Shown: positions 45,052-54,324 of the stretch, one piece after another | How positions within the stretch are numbered: position 1 is the stretch's first letter | Layout: each line of letters opens with the position of its first letter | Assembly (NCBI GenBank): GCA_029688995.1 | Contig: JARULA010000002.1 | Coordinates: 434,001 to 498,000, forward strand | DNA length: 64,000 nt | DNA from: Marinilabiliaceae bacterium ANBcel2 | GTDB taxonomy: Bacteria > Bacteroidota > Bacteroidia > Bacteroidales > Marinilabiliaceae | Direction of reading: 5' to 3' | Translations under genes and position numbers: made by a program | Notes under the pieces: generated by a model | What the model was told of the DNA's origin: nothing | Databases searched by the model: none | What the model saw: the letters and a program-made list of their open reading frames with translations, nothing else

Positions 45052-46218
45052 TTATTGCCAAACAGGGTTCGCATAGGCTTTTACCTCTTTTTCTGTAATT
45101 TTGTCACTACCCAGTATTATCAATCTTTCAACTACATTTCGAAACTCTCTTATGTTTCCTGTCCAACTCTTACTTTGTAATGCCTTGATTGCTGATTTAT
45201 CAAATATTTTTTTGCCTATCCCTAACTCTTTACATATAATTTCATTAAAATGATCGGTTAACAGAGGAATGTCCTCTTTACGCTCATTTAGAGATGGTAT
45301 ATGAATTAGTATTACACTTAAGCGGTGATAGAGATCTTCTCTAAAATTGTTTTTTTGAATCTCTTCCTGAATATTTTTGTTGGTAGCAGCCAATATTCGT
45401 ACATCTACTTTAATGTCTTTATCACTTCCAACTCGTGATATTACTTTCTCTTGCAGAGCCCTTAAAACTTTTGCCTGGGCAGACAGACTCATATCACCGA
45501 TTTCGTCAAGGAATATGGTTCCATCATGAGCCTGCTCAAACTTCCCTTTTCTCTGTTTTACTGCAGATGTAAAAGCTCCTTTTTCATGACCAAACAGCTC
45601 GCTCTCTATAAGCTCAGAGGGTATAGCGGCGCAGTTTACTTCTATAAAAGGTTTGCCTGCTCTGTTGCTTTTTTCATGCAACCACCGTGCTACAAGCTCT
45701 TTGCCTGTTCCATTTTCGCCTGTTATTAATACTCTGGCATCGGTAGGAGCAACCTTATCTATCATCTCTTTAACTTGCTTCATTGCATCCGATTCTCCTA
45801 TCATCTCATAGGTTTTACTCACTTTTCGACGCAATGCTTTTGTCTCTGTTACTAACTCTTTTCGTTCAACCGCATTTCTTATGGTGACAAGTAGCCGGTT
45901 AAGATCAAGTGGTTTTTCGATAAAGTCGTATGCTCCTAATTTTATTGCTTCTACTGCGGTATCAATGGTTCCATGACCCGAGATCATAATTACAGGAACT
46001 TCGGAGTTAATTTCCATTACTCTTTTTAAAACCTCTATGCCATCCATCTCAGGCATTTTAATATCGCATAAGATAATATCAAACTTTTGAGCTTTAATTA
46101 GTTCAAGTGCTTGCTTACCATCTTCGGCTAGAGATACTTCATTCCCTTCATAACCCAAAATGTCCTGTAATGTGTTTCTTATACTTTTTTGATCGTCAAT
46201 TACTAAAATCTTTGACAT
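45052..46218 (-). CDS. Sigma-54-dependent response regulator lacking a DNA-binding domain
   Basis: This 388-residue protein has a receiver domain (1-120) with the phospho-acceptor Asp52 in LCDIKMPEMDG, then an AAA+ domain with Walker A GENGTGKE (167-174), the loop GAFTSA (214-219; the usual consensus is GAFTGA) and FLDEIGDMS (Walker B). It ends at KITEKEVKAYANPVWQ, about where the Fis-type helix-turn-helix should start, so the DNA-binding domain is absent. Similar short NtrX-like proteins may be common in Bacteroidota. It lies one base after the ppx/gppA stop, so the two are co-transcribed. No histidine kinase is adjacent. Confidence 0.88.
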   Translation of the reverse strand: MSKILVIDDQKSIRNTLQDILGYEGNEVSLAEDGKQALELIKAQKFDIILCDIKMPEMDGIEVLKRVMEINSEVPVIMISGHGTIDTAVEAIKLGAYDFIEKPLDLNRLLVTIRNAVERKELVTETKALRRKVSKTYEMIGESDAMKQVKEMIDKVAPTDARVLITGENGTGKELVARWLHEKSNRAGKPFIEVNCAAIPSELIESELFGHEKGAFTSAVKQRKGKFEQAHDGTIFLDEIGDMSLSAQAKVLRALQEKVISRVGSDKDIKVDVRILAATNKNIQEEIQKNNFREDLYHRLSVILIHIPSLNERKEDIPLLTDHFNEIICKELGIGKKIFDKSAIKALQSKSWTGNIREFRNVVERLIILGSDKITEKEVKAYANPVWQ

Positions 46219-46219
46219 A

Positions 46220-47158
46220 CTATAGCTCGCTGTTTATTATTTGATCAATAGCACCCTCTTTTAATGAAAATGCACATTGCCAAACTTCTGCATTTTTTAA
46301 TTTCCCAATAATCCACTGTACTATTATACTTGCCGGAACAATATTTTGTACTCTGTTTTGATCCATTCCCGGAATTAGTTTTCTGGCATCTATATCTAAA
46401 GAGGTTAATAATCTATGAGTTTTTTCAACATCTTTTCTGTTAAGTCTAAAACTTGTTATTTTTGTTAAATCTAATAGCGGGTAATGCTCTTTGGCTATTA
46501 TTGCAGCTAATGTATCAAATGAGCCTGATGAGCCTATGAGCTGTTTTATAGAAAAACCCGAAACTGCTTTTATAAGTGGCCTCATCTTCTCTTCAAGATG
46601 TTTTTCTATAGTTTTTATCTCTGCTGAGGTGATAGGATCTGATGGAGAAAACTGCTCTAATAATCTTGCCACTCCTAAATTGTAACTCTCTTTCCAGGCT
46701 ATACCGTTTTTGTTGGCAATTATAAATTCAACACTACCACCACCAATATCCATAATTAATGAGTAGTCGGTACCCAAAGGAACCACCTGTTTAACTCCGT
46801 CAAATATTGTTTGAGCCTCTTCGTCACCGGGAATTACTCTTATTGATAATCCTAACTCCTGTTTTATTTTGCGTACAAACTCATTTCCGTTTGTGGCACT
46901 TCTTATTGCTGATGTTGCAAAGCAGAAGATGCTTTCTACCTGATATTCGGATATTGTTATAAGGTGAGATGTTAAAGCTTCTAATCCTCTTTTAATTGCT
47001 TCGGGAGTTATAGTTGCTTTATGAATTCCACCTTCACCTAGTTTTGCAGGATATTTTGACTCTTTTAAGATTCTGTATGTTGAGTTTTCTACTTCAGTTA
47101 TAAGTAGATTGAATGTATTTGTGCCTAAATCTATTATAGCAACTCTTGTCTTTTCCAT
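46220..47158 (-). CDS. Ppx/GppA phosphatase family protein
   Basis: This 312-residue protein of the short Ppx/GppA type has DLGTNTFNLLI at the N-terminus and DIGGGSVEFI near residue 142, both ATP-binding phosphate motifs of the actin-like fold. It also has YNLGVARLLEQF. It hydrolyses polyphosphate and/or pppGpp, which links phosphate stress and the stringent response. It is the first gene of a two-gene unit with the sigma-54 activator, one base apart. Which substrate is used cannot be told. Confidence 0.9.
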   Translation of the reverse strand: MEKTRVAIIDLGTNTFNLLITEVENSTYRILKESKYPAKLGEGGIHKATITPEAIKRGLEALTSHLITISEYQVESIFCFATSAIRSATNGNEFVRKIKQELGLSIRVIPGDEEAQTIFDGVKQVVPLGTDYSLIMDIGGGSVEFIIANKNGIAWKESYNLGVARLLEQFSPSDPITSAEIKTIEKHLEEKMRPLIKAVSGFSIKQLIGSSGSFDTLAAIIAKEHYPLLDLTKITSFRLNRKDVEKTHRLLTSLDIDARKLIPGMDQNRVQNIVPASIIVQWIIGKLKNAEVWQCAFSLKEGAIDQIINSEL

Positions 47159-47239
47159 TATTAATAACTTAATAGAGGGTTTAATTTCAAAGGTAGCAAA
47201 AATTAGTTCAAATGGCTTATTTATAGCTTTTGCAAATCT

Positions 47240-48571
47240 CTATTTTCCTGAAAATATAAACCATTTCCACAACTCTTTATAGGTAACTTTTTTCCCGTAC
47301 ATTAAAATCCCGGTTCGGTATATTCGTCCTGCAAACCATATTGTAAAAATTGCACCTGCAAGTAATAGTGACATTGATATTGCTATTTGCCATAGTGGAA
47401 CATCAAAAGGAGCTCTTGCCATCATAACTACGGGAGAGGTTAATGGAATCATTGAGAATATTACAACAAAGTCACTGTGAGGATTTCTAAATGCAGCTAT
47501 TGCAACATAAAGTGCTATTATAATGGGGATTGTAACGGGCAGCATAAATTGCTGGGAATCTGTTTCATTATCGACAGCTGCACCTATTGCTGCAAAAAAG
47601 GCTGCATATAAAATATATCCTGCAGCAAAATAGAAAAGAAAAAGGAAAAGTGTATTGGTTAAATTTATGCCTGACATAGCCCGGGTTATTTCTGCATATA
47701 TATTTATTTGATCATCAACCTCTGCAGTTGTACCATTGGCAACTATTTCAGTATTGGTGTTTATTGTCTGTTCGGGAGAAGGGGAAATTACTTTTATGCC
47801 ACCTAAAATCAAAAAAGTAAGAGAGACCCAAATTATAATTTGAGTTAGAGCGACCATAGCTATTCCGGTTATTTTGCCTGTCATTAATTGAAAAGGTTTA
47901 ACCGATGAGATTATCACTTCAACTATTCTGCTTGATTTTTCTTCCATTACTCCTCGCATTACCTGTGAGCCATAAATGAATATGAACATATACGACATAA
48001 AGGCAAAGACTAAGCTTATTATCATGGCGGCTTCGGTTGAGGTCTCTTTTGCATCACCTGTTGAATCAACCCTGATTGTGGAGAGATTTATATTTACGCT
48101 GTTTATTTGATCAACAATATAATCGAGTTGATCGATATTAAAACTTTTTAGTTTTTCATTTTTAAGATGGTTACGCAATACTCCCGAAATTTGAGATTGA
48201 ACGTCTATTGTTATCTGTTTGTTAGAATAGAGCTGTGCAGCTTCGGGGTTTTTAAGAAGATCATCCTCAATAATTAAAACTGCATAGTGCTTTGAATTAC
48301 TATATAGACTATTTATAACGCTCTTCTGTTCTGATGGGGCGAAAAATTCAAAATCTATTATTTCTGTACCTGTAAGTTTATTATAATAGAGCTCACTGTT
48401 GTCTATAACAGCTATTTTTTTTTCATCGCTCTCTTCAAGGGTTGCAATCCATGCTGGCACAACAAACATTGCGGCAAACAGGAGCGGTCCCAGTATAGAC
48501 ATTATAATAAAACTTTTCTTTCTTATTCGTGTAAGATATTCTCTTTGTATAATTAGTAATGTTTTACTCAT
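47240..48571 (-). CDS. ABC-2 type transporter permease (NatB-like)
   Basis: This 443-residue permease has a first transmembrane helix near 20-42 and a long extracytoplasmic segment (about 45-175). Several helices follow near 185-425, including YMFIFIYGSQVMRGVMEEKSSRIVEVIISSVKPFQLM, the ABC-2 signature region. It resembles NatB/YhaP-type exporters. It starts 17 bases after the ATPase gene and pairs with it. Substrate unknown. Confidence 0.87.
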   Translation of the reverse strand: MSKTLLIIQREYLTRIRKKSFIIMSILGPLLFAAMFVVPAWIATLEESDEKKIAVIDNSELYYNKLTGTEIIDFEFFAPSEQKSVINSLYSNSKHYAVLIIEDDLLKNPEAAQLYSNKQITIDVQSQISGVLRNHLKNEKLKSFNIDQLDYIVDQINSVNINLSTIRVDSTGDAKETSTEAAMIISLVFAFMSYMFIFIYGSQVMRGVMEEKSSRIVEVIISSVKPFQLMTGKITGIAMVALTQIIIWVSLTFLILGGIKVISPSPEQTINTNTEIVANGTTAEVDDQINIYAEITRAMSGINLTNTLFLFLFYFAAGYILYAAFFAAIGAAVDNETDSQQFMLPVTIPIIIALYVAIAAFRNPHSDFVVIFSMIPLTSPVVMMARAPFDVPLWQIAISMSLLLAGAIFTIWFAGRIYRTGILMYGKKVTYKELWKWFIFSGK

Positions 48572-48588
48572 TTTTGCAGGTTTATGGG

Positions 48589-49512
48589 TTATATATTTTT
48601 TTCTCCGGCAACTTTAATAAATACTTCATCCATCCCCGGTAAAATTTCACTGCAACTGTGAATAGTGCAGCTTTCAATAATATTTTTTAGCAGGTCATTA
48701 ACTGAGATCGATTCGGGATTTTTTATCCATAAAGATTGAACTTCGTCATTCCCTGATTCTGATTTAATAATTGTTGAGGTTTTTGATATAAGGTTTTCTG
48801 TAACATCCTTGTCTCCTGCATATTCAAGTTTTATTATGTTATTTTTATATTTTTGCCTTATTTCATTTACCTTCCCTTCAAGAACTGATTTACCATTGTT
48901 TATTAATGAAATGTTATCGCAGAGCTGCTCAACTGAATCCATATTGTGAGTAGAGAATATAATAGTTGCCCCCTCTTTTTTTAATTTAAGGATCTCTTTT
49001 TTTAAGATATTTGCATTAACAGGATCAAATCCGCTGAATGGTTCATCAAAAATAAGAAGTTTAGGTTTGTGCAGTATTGTTACAATAAATTGAATTTTTT
49101 GTTGCATTCCTTTTGAAAGTTCTTCTATTTTTTTCCCCCACCATGGCTCTATTTCAAATTTTTGAAACCAATATTTTAATCTTGAAAGAGCTTCATGTTT
49201 TGACAATCCTTTTAGTTGTGCAAGATAAAGAGCATGTTCTCCAACTTTCATCTTTTTATAGAGCCCTCTCTCCTCAGGAAGATAGCCGATCTGACTTATG
49301 TCTTTACTTTGCAAAGGCTTTCCGTTAAAAAGTATCTCTCCTTTATCGGGACCTGTAATTTGATTAACGATTCTGATAAAAGTGGTTTTCCCTGCACCGT
49401 TCGGTCCTAGTAGTCCGTATATACAGTTCTCAGGAATTGAAACATTAAGATTATCTAAAGCCAGATGATTTGTGAATGATTTTACAACATTGTGTGCTTC
49501 TAAAAAGTGCAT
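48589..49512 (-). CDS. ABC transporter ATP-binding protein (NatA-like)
   Basis: This 307-residue ATPase has Walker A GPNGAGKTTF near residue 37, signature LSKGMQQK near 130 and Walker B LLIFDEPFSGFDP near 155, followed by the H-loop FSTHN. The C-terminal region (230-307) is the DUF4162-type extension often seen in NatA and other ABC-2 partners. It forms a two-gene exporter with the following permease. Confidence 0.92.
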   Translation of the reverse strand: MHFLEAHNVVKSFTNHLALDNLNVSIPENCIYGLLGPNGAGKTTFIRIVNQITGPDKGEILFNGKPLQSKDISQIGYLPEERGLYKKMKVGEHALYLAQLKGLSKHEALSRLKYWFQKFEIEPWWGKKIEELSKGMQQKIQFIVTILHKPKLLIFDEPFSGFDPVNANILKKEILKLKKEGATIIFSTHNMDSVEQLCDNISLINNGKSVLEGKVNEIRQKYKNNIIKLEYAGDKDVTENLISKTSTIIKSESGNDEVQSLWIKNPESISVNDLLKNIIESCTIHSCSEILPGMDEVFIKVAGEKNI

Positions 49513-49598
49513 TAGAAAAAGGTTTAGTTATTGGTTTTTGGTAAATTAATTGATTATACTCTTTTTTCTATTAATGTGAGGTTTCTTATTTTTGTGAA

Positions 49599-50153
49599 AT
49601 GAATAGTAAACATAGTAATATATTTGAATTAATAGAAAAGATATATCTCTCTTTTTCAAGTGCAAAGGAAATACTTTTAGATCATAGTTTAAAGGTTTTA
49701 AATAAATCTCTTCAAATTGTAGAGTCTCATCCCGAGTTAACTGTTGATCTTAATTTGATTGAGGAGGGCGCATTAGTGCATGATATAGGGATGATAAAAA
49801 CCTTGGCTCCGGATATTTTTTGTTATGGTGATAAGCCATATATATGTCATGGAGTTGAAGGGGCTCATATTTTAATTCAAAATGGTTTTTCTTATTTGGC
49901 AGGATTTGCAGAAAATCATGTTGGATCAGGTATTTTAGTTGATGAGATAGAAAAGCATGGTTTGCCTTTACCTAAAAGAGATATGGTACCGGTTTCCGTT
50001 GAAGAGGAAATTGTCTGTTTTGCTGATAAATTCTATTCAAAAGGTAAAAGATCCTCAAGTGAGAAAACTTTAGAAGAGATAAAAAGTGATATGTTTAAAT
50101 TTGGAGAGGCGCCTTATAATCGGTTTTTGTTGCTGGCAAAAAAATTGGGTTAA
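49599..50153 (+). CDS. HD-domain phosphohydrolase
   Basis: This 184-residue protein has the HD metal-site pattern: His in DHSLKVLNKS, then VHDIGMI (HD), then a downstream His in HGVEGAHIL and AENHVGSG. HD proteins of this kind hydrolyse phosphate esters, and their physiological substrates are mostly unknown. Cytosolic. It is divergent from the ABC exporter and convergent with rng. Confidence 0.8.
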   Translation: MNSKHSNIFELIEKIYLSFSSAKEILLDHSLKVLNKSLQIVESHPELTVDLNLIEEGALVHDIGMIKTLAPDIFCYGDKPYICHGVEGAHILIQNGFSYLAGFAENHVGSGILVDEIEKHGLPLPKRDMVPVSVEEEIVCFADKFYSKGKRSSSEKTLEEIKSDMFKFGEAPYNRFLLLAKKLG

Positions 50154-50189
50154 AAAAAAAGGTTGATCTCAACTGAGATCAACCTTTTT
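50153..50189. terminator. Bidirectional terminator overlapping the rng stop codon
   Basis: GGTTGATCTCA and TGAGATCAACC are perfect 11-bp arms with a two-base centre, flanked by eight A on the left and TTTTT on the right. The stem covers the last five codons and the stop of rng on the minus strand, and the A-run starts at the stop of the HD gene on the plus strand. Confidence 0.9.
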
Positions 50190-51719
50190 ATTTTCTTTAT
50201 CAACTATCTTGAACTCCATAAATGTTAAAGAGGCGGAGGGTTGAATGGATAGTCCGAAGCCATATTTCCATTTCCATTTTAAAGCTATCGAAAAAAGACC
50301 TTTTTTAAGATATGCGTTAATATATGGATGCACCCTCAGGATCAAATTCTTTATTTTTTTCTCTTGCATTGCAATCCGGATATTATCTTCTATTTTTTCG
50401 GTAAATAGAATTGTAGGTCCTGTTTTGCCGGTACCAAGGCATGAAGGACAGTTTTCTGAGGTCTCAATATGCATTTCAGGCCTTACTCTTTGCCTTGTAA
50501 TTTGCATAAGACCAAATTTTGTTAGTGGAAGAATGTTATGTTTTGTGCGGTCAGGATTCATAGCCTCTTTCATTTTTTCAAAAAGTTTTTGACGATGTTC
50601 CTGATCCTGCATATCAATAAAATCCACAACAATTATTCCTCCCATATCTCTCAATCTGAGCTGTCTGGCAATCTCATCTGCTGCATGAATATTCACCTCT
50701 AAAGCGTTTGTCTCTTGACTTGCTGAAGATTTTGACCTGTTGCCACTGTTTACATCAATGACATGTAAAGCCTCAGTATGTTCTATTATAAGGTAGGCTC
50801 CACTTTTAAAGGATACAGTTTTACCAAATGAGGCCTTAATCTGTTTTTCTATTCCATATTGATCAAATAATGGAGCCTTATTATTGTGGAATTTTACTAT
50901 TTTCTCTTTTCCAGGTGCTATAAGTTCAACATAATCACTAACCTCTCTGTATACATCATAATTGTTTATATATATCGACTGGAAGGTTGGATTAAACAGA
51001 TCTCGTAGAAAAGCTGTTGTTCGGCCAATTTCTCCGGTTACCAGCTGAGGAGCTTTTGTCCCTTTTAATTTTAAAGCGGTTTCTTCCCACCTTTTTATTA
51101 ATGTACGCAGCTCTTTATCCAGCTCGGCAACTCTTTTATCCTCTGCTACGGTTCTTATTATTACACCATAGTTTTTTGGCTTAACACTTTGCAGTAATTT
51201 TTTTAGTCTGCTTCTCTCCTCTGGTTTTTGAATCTTTTGACTTACCGAGACTCTATCAGAGAATGGCATTAGAATGAGGTTTCTGCCGGCAATTGATATT
51301 TCAGATGTTAGCCTGGGGCCTTTTGTCGATATTGGCTCTTTTGTGATTTGTACAATAATTTCCTGACCAGGGGATAATACATCTGAAATGGTACCATTTT
51401 TATTTATATCACTCTCCGGTTTAAGTTTGTGCAATGCAATTACTCCTTTTTTTGCTTTTGCGATATTTAAATACTTATGCAAAGTTTTAAATTGGGGTCC
51501 AAGATCATGGTAGTGAAGGAATGCATCTTTTTCATATCCTACATCTACAAATGCTGCATTTAATCCGGGCATAATTCTTTTTATTTTTCCCAGATATATA
51601 TCGCCAACTGCAAATTGAACATTACTCTCCTCTTTTCTTAGTTCTACAAGACGTTTATCTTCGAGTAAAGCAATGCTTAATTCTTTAGGAGTAACATTAA
51701 CAAATAGTTCTGCACTCAC
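50169..51719 (-). CDS. rng: Ribonuclease G/E family protein
   Basis: This 516-residue endoribonuclease has an N-terminal S1 domain (about 35-120, VGDIYLGKIKRIMPGLNAAFVDVG) and the catalytic DNase-I-like domain with HVIDVNSGNRS near residue 320 and VVDFIDMQDQEH near 365 (the metal-binding Asp residues). The zinc-link segment CPSCLGTGKTG lies near 430. Typical RNase G, without the long disordered tail of RNase E. It matures 16S rRNA 5' ends and degrades mRNA. It follows the HU and small ribosomal protein genes, a common Bacteroidota order. Confidence 0.95.
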   Translation of the reverse strand: MSAELFVNVTPKELSIALLEDKRLVELRKEESNVQFAVGDIYLGKIKRIMPGLNAAFVDVGYEKDAFLHYHDLGPQFKTLHKYLNIAKAKKGVIALHKLKPESDINKNGTISDVLSPGQEIIVQITKEPISTKGPRLTSEISIAGRNLILMPFSDRVSVSQKIQKPEERSRLKKLLQSVKPKNYGVIIRTVAEDKRVAELDKELRTLIKRWEETALKLKGTKAPQLVTGEIGRTTAFLRDLFNPTFQSIYINNYDVYREVSDYVELIAPGKEKIVKFHNNKAPLFDQYGIEKQIKASFGKTVSFKSGAYLIIEHTEALHVIDVNSGNRSKSSASQETNALEVNIHAADEIARQLRLRDMGGIIVVDFIDMQDQEHRQKLFEKMKEAMNPDRTKHNILPLTKFGLMQITRQRVRPEMHIETSENCPSCLGTGKTGPTILFTEKIEDNIRIAMQEKKIKNLILRVHPYINAYLKKGLFSIALKWKWKYGFGLSIQPSASLTFMEFKIVDKENKKVDLS

Positions 51720-51839
51720 TATTAAATAAATTAGTTAGTAATAAAATTTCAAAGAACGTAAATTTTGGTTTTCTAAACCAAAAGAACAAACAGGTAAAAA
51801 AGCTGCTTGTTCTTTTAATTTGGAAAGATAACAGACATC

Positions 51840-51935
51840 TTACTTTTTCTTACTTTTATGCCTGTTTTTTCTTAATCTCTTTTTTCTCTTGTGAGTAGAC
51901 ATCTTATGCCTCTTTCTCTTTTTTCCACTTGGCAT
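51840..51935 (-). CDS. Tiny basic ribosomal protein (AURKAIP1/COX24, bS22/mS38-like)
   Basis: This 31-residue ORF runs from ATG 51935 to TAA. It reads MPSGKKRKRHKMSTHKRKKR and then ten more residues; over half of all residues are Lys, Arg or His. It matches the AURKAIP1/COX24 C-terminal domain (DUF1713), whose members are ribosomal proteins near helix 44 of the small subunit (mS38 in mitochondria, bS22 in mycobacteria). It lies between the HU gene and rng on the same strand. Its small size means that it is often missed by automatic annotation. Confidence 0.85.
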   Translation of the reverse strand: MPSGKKRKRHKMSTHKRKKRLRKNRHKSKKK

Positions 51936-51964
51936 AGTGCTTTAGTTTAAATGTTTAACTTCCT

Positions 51965-52249
51965 TTATTTTACATTGTTTTTTACCTTAGTAGCAAAACT
52001 TTTAGATGGCTTAAAAGAAGGTATGTAATGTTCAGGGATGATTATGGTTGTGTTTTTAGAAATATTACGAGCAGTTTTTTCAGCTCTCTTTTTAACTACG
52101 AAACTTCCAAAACCTCTCAAATAAACATTGTTACCTTTAACCAAATTTCCTTTAACAGTTTCCATGAAGGCTTCAACAGTTTTTTGTACTGTAACCTTTT
52201 CAATACCAGTATTTTTCGAAATTTCGTTTACAATATCAGCCTTTGTCAT
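51965..52249 (-). CDS. HU/IHF-family DNA-binding protein
   Basis: This 94-residue protein starts MTKADIVNEISKNTGIEKVTVQKTVEAF. The DNA-binding signature GFGSFVVKKRAEKTARNISK and the PxFKPSKSF end are typical of HU, with the intercalating proline in the IIPEHYIPSFKPS segment. It is the first gene of a unit with the small ribosomal protein and rng. Confidence 0.95.
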   Translation of the reverse strand: MTKADIVNEISKNTGIEKVTVQKTVEAFMETVKGNLVKGNNVYLRGFGSFVVKKRAEKTARNISKNTTIIIPEHYIPSFKPSKSFATKVKNNVK

Positions 52250-52308
52250 TGCTTATAAAATTATTTAATTATCAGTTAATTAGATGCTATTTAAAAAATT
52301 TAGTCTGC

Positions 52309-52316
52309 AAATATAA
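52309..52316 (-). promoter_or_regulatory. -7 element of the HU/rng promoter
   Basis: The minus strand reads TATATTTG, an exact match to TAnnTTTG. It gives a 5' leader of about 50 bases before the HU start. No TTTG is present about 19 bases upstream, only a T-run. Confidence 0.6.
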
Positions 52317-52417
52317 AGGCTTTTGCATTTAAAAAAAAACGAAACCATTTAATTTTTAGTAAATTTATGAAAATTACGCTGTTTCGCCTTTTTTCTAACA
52401 TAAAAGAATATTCTTGA

Positions 52418-52449
52418 TTTGATTACACAAAGTAAGTTTTGTAATTTAG
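52418..52449 (+). promoter_or_regulatory. Putative promoter of the ssb-gldE-gldD operon
   Basis: TTTG (52418-52421), 20 bases, then TAATTTAG (52442-52449), which matches TAnnTTTG at all defined positions except the last-but-one. It lies 46 bases before the ssb start codon. Confidence 0.55.
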
Positions 52450-52495
52450 CTTCGATATATTAAAATGCATGCTCTCTTAAACTATTATAATCAAT

Positions 52496-52975
52496 ATGGT
52501 AAATAAAGTGATTTTATTGGGAAATGTAGGTAAAGATCCCGATGTAAAATATATTAATGAAGATTTAGCAGTTGCAAACTTTTCACTTGCAACAACTGAG
52601 CGAGGGTTTCGTACAAGAGATGGACAGGAGATTCCACCCCGCACCGAGTGGCATAATATTGTAGCCTGGCGCGGACTGGCGAAAATTGCAGAGAATTATA
52701 TTAAAAAGGGTTCTCAAATATATGTAGAGGGCAAGTTAAAGACTCGCTCCTATGATGATGTTAATGGTGTAACAAAATATATCACAGAGGTGTTTGCCGA
52801 TACTATCAATTTATTGGGAAGACCCCCGGTTGATAAATCAACAGAAGAAAAATTTGCTTACAAAAGTGACAGTAGCACCAGTATAAAAGAATCGCACACA
52901 AATGACACAGATAAGTCCAAAGGAGATGATTTTCTCTCTGGCACAGATGAGCAGGAGGATGATTTACCATTTTAA
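52496..52975 (+). CDS. ssb: Single-stranded DNA-binding protein
   Basis: This 159-residue protein has an OB-fold domain (about 1-105), from VNKVILLGNVGKDPDVKYI to YEGKLKTRSYDD-type, followed by a disordered acidic tail (110-150) and the conserved C-terminal tip DDLPF, which binds partner repair proteins. It is the first gene of an operon with gldE, gldD, a PPTase and a PcrB-like synthase. Close linkage of ssb with gldE and gldD is usual in Bacteroidota. Confidence 0.96.
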   Translation: MVNKVILLGNVGKDPDVKYINEDLAVANFSLATTERGFRTRDGQEIPPRTEWHNIVAWRGLAKIAENYIKKGSQIYVEGKLKTRSYDDVNGVTKYITEVFADTINLLGRPPVDKSTEEKFAYKSDSSTSIKESHTNDTDKSKGDDFLSGTDEQEDDLPF

Positions 52976-52998
52976 TTTATAATTGATATAAAAAATTT

Positions 52999-54324
52999 TT
53001 GGAGATCGAGACATTATTTTATAATAATCTTTTTTTATTAGTTAATTTATATCCCCTATCGGGAGGAATTATAGTTGCTATAATTGTAACTATAATTTTG
53101 CTGTTTGCTTCAGCTCTTATATCAGGATCAGAGGTAGCATTTTTTTCATTAGATCCCTCTGATGTTGAGAAGATGGAAGAGTCGGATACCAAATCGTATA
53201 ATAAAGCAGCCTCTCTGTTAAAGCGACCCGAAGAGCTATTGGCTACCATCCTAATTGCAAATAATTTTGTTAATGTGGGAATTGTTATTTTATCTGCATA
53301 TGTTGCTGAAGCGTTGGTAGATTTTGGTCGTGGTGATGTAATTCAATTTGTTTTTGAAGTAGTTATTATAACCGGTATGCTCTTACTGTTTGGAGAGATT
53401 TTGCCAAAGGTTTATGCAGGCAGATTTCCCCGGCGATTCTCTTCATTTATGGCCTTCCCCTTAGCTTTTTTGACAGGTTTTTTTCGTCCGTTAAGTGCAA
53501 TCTTGGTGAAATCAACTGATGTTGTTAATCGTCGTTTGGCAAAACGGATGAAGAGAATCTCTATGGATGATATTTCTGATGCCCTTGATCTTGCAGATGA
53601 CGAACATACCGAGGGTAAAGATATACTAAAAGGAATAGCCACTTTTGGTAGTATTAATGTTGAAGAGGTTATGACTGCAAGGGTGGATGTTGTTGATTTG
53701 GATATTAAAAGTGAATTGTCAAAAGTGATTTCAGTAATTGTAGAGTCTGGCTATTCACGTATTCCTGTTTATGATGAGGGGCCTGATGATGTTAAGGGAA
53801 TTTTGTATGTAAAGGATTTGCTACCCTATCTTTCTGAGAAGAACAGTTTTAACTGGTCATCTCTGCTACGTCCTCCATACTATGTTCCTGAAACTAAACG
53901 GATAAATGATCTTTTACAGGAGTTTAAGGAACAGAAAATACATATGGCAGTTGTTGTCGATGAGTATGGTGGAACTTCGGGGATCGTTACGCTTGAGGAT
54001 ATATTGGAAGAGATTGTAGGGGATATTACTGATGAAATGGATGATGAAGAGCTGAATTTTAGTGTTCAGGCTGATGGAACATATATCTTTGAGGGGAAGA
54101 CTTTGCTTAAGGATTTTTATAAAATAACGAGTTTGCCTGAGGATACTTTTGATAAGATTGTTGGCGATGCTGAAAGTTTGGCCGGACTTTTACTTGAAAT
54201 TAAGGGCCTTATACCCGAAAAACATGAAATTATTGATTATGGTAGTTTAAGATTTGTTATTTTGGCAGCTGATTCAAGAAGAATTAAGAAGGTTAAGTTT
54301 ATTAATAAAATGAAAATTAAGTAG
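52999..54324 (+). CDS. gldE: Gliding motility-associated protein GldE (CNNM/CorC family)
   Basis: This is a 441-residue protein from a TTG at 52999, since no ATG occurs in frame nearby; the start is not certain. The N-terminal CNNM domain (about 15-190) has three to four membrane helices. A pair of CBS domains (about 205-335) carries [14 protein letters not shown] and [22 protein letters not shown] CorC-HlyC domain ends the protein (about 350-441). GldE is encoded next to gldD and supports gliding and type IX secretion in Flavobacterium; its transport activity is unclear. Confidence 0.9.
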   Translation: MEIETLFYNNLFLLVNLYPLSGGIIVAIIVTIILLFASALISGSEVAFFSLDPSDVEKMEESDTKSYNKAASLLKRPEELLATILIANNFVNVGIVILSAYVAEALVDFGRGDVIQFVFEVVIITGMLLLFGEILPKVYAGRFPRRFSSFMAFPLAFLTGFFRPLSAILVKSTDVVNRRLAKRMKRISMDDISDALDLADDEHTEGKDILKGIATFGSINVEEVMTARVDVVDLDIKSELSKVISVIVESGYSRIPVYDEGPDDVKGILYVKDLLPYLSEKNSFNWSSLLRPPYYVPETKRINDLLQEFKEQKIHMAVVVDEYGGTSGIVTLEDILEEIVGDITDEMDDEELNFSVQADGTYIFEGKTLLKDFYKITSLPEDTFDKIVGDAESLAGLLLEIKGLIPEKHEIIDYGSLRFVILAADSRRIKKVKFINKMKIK

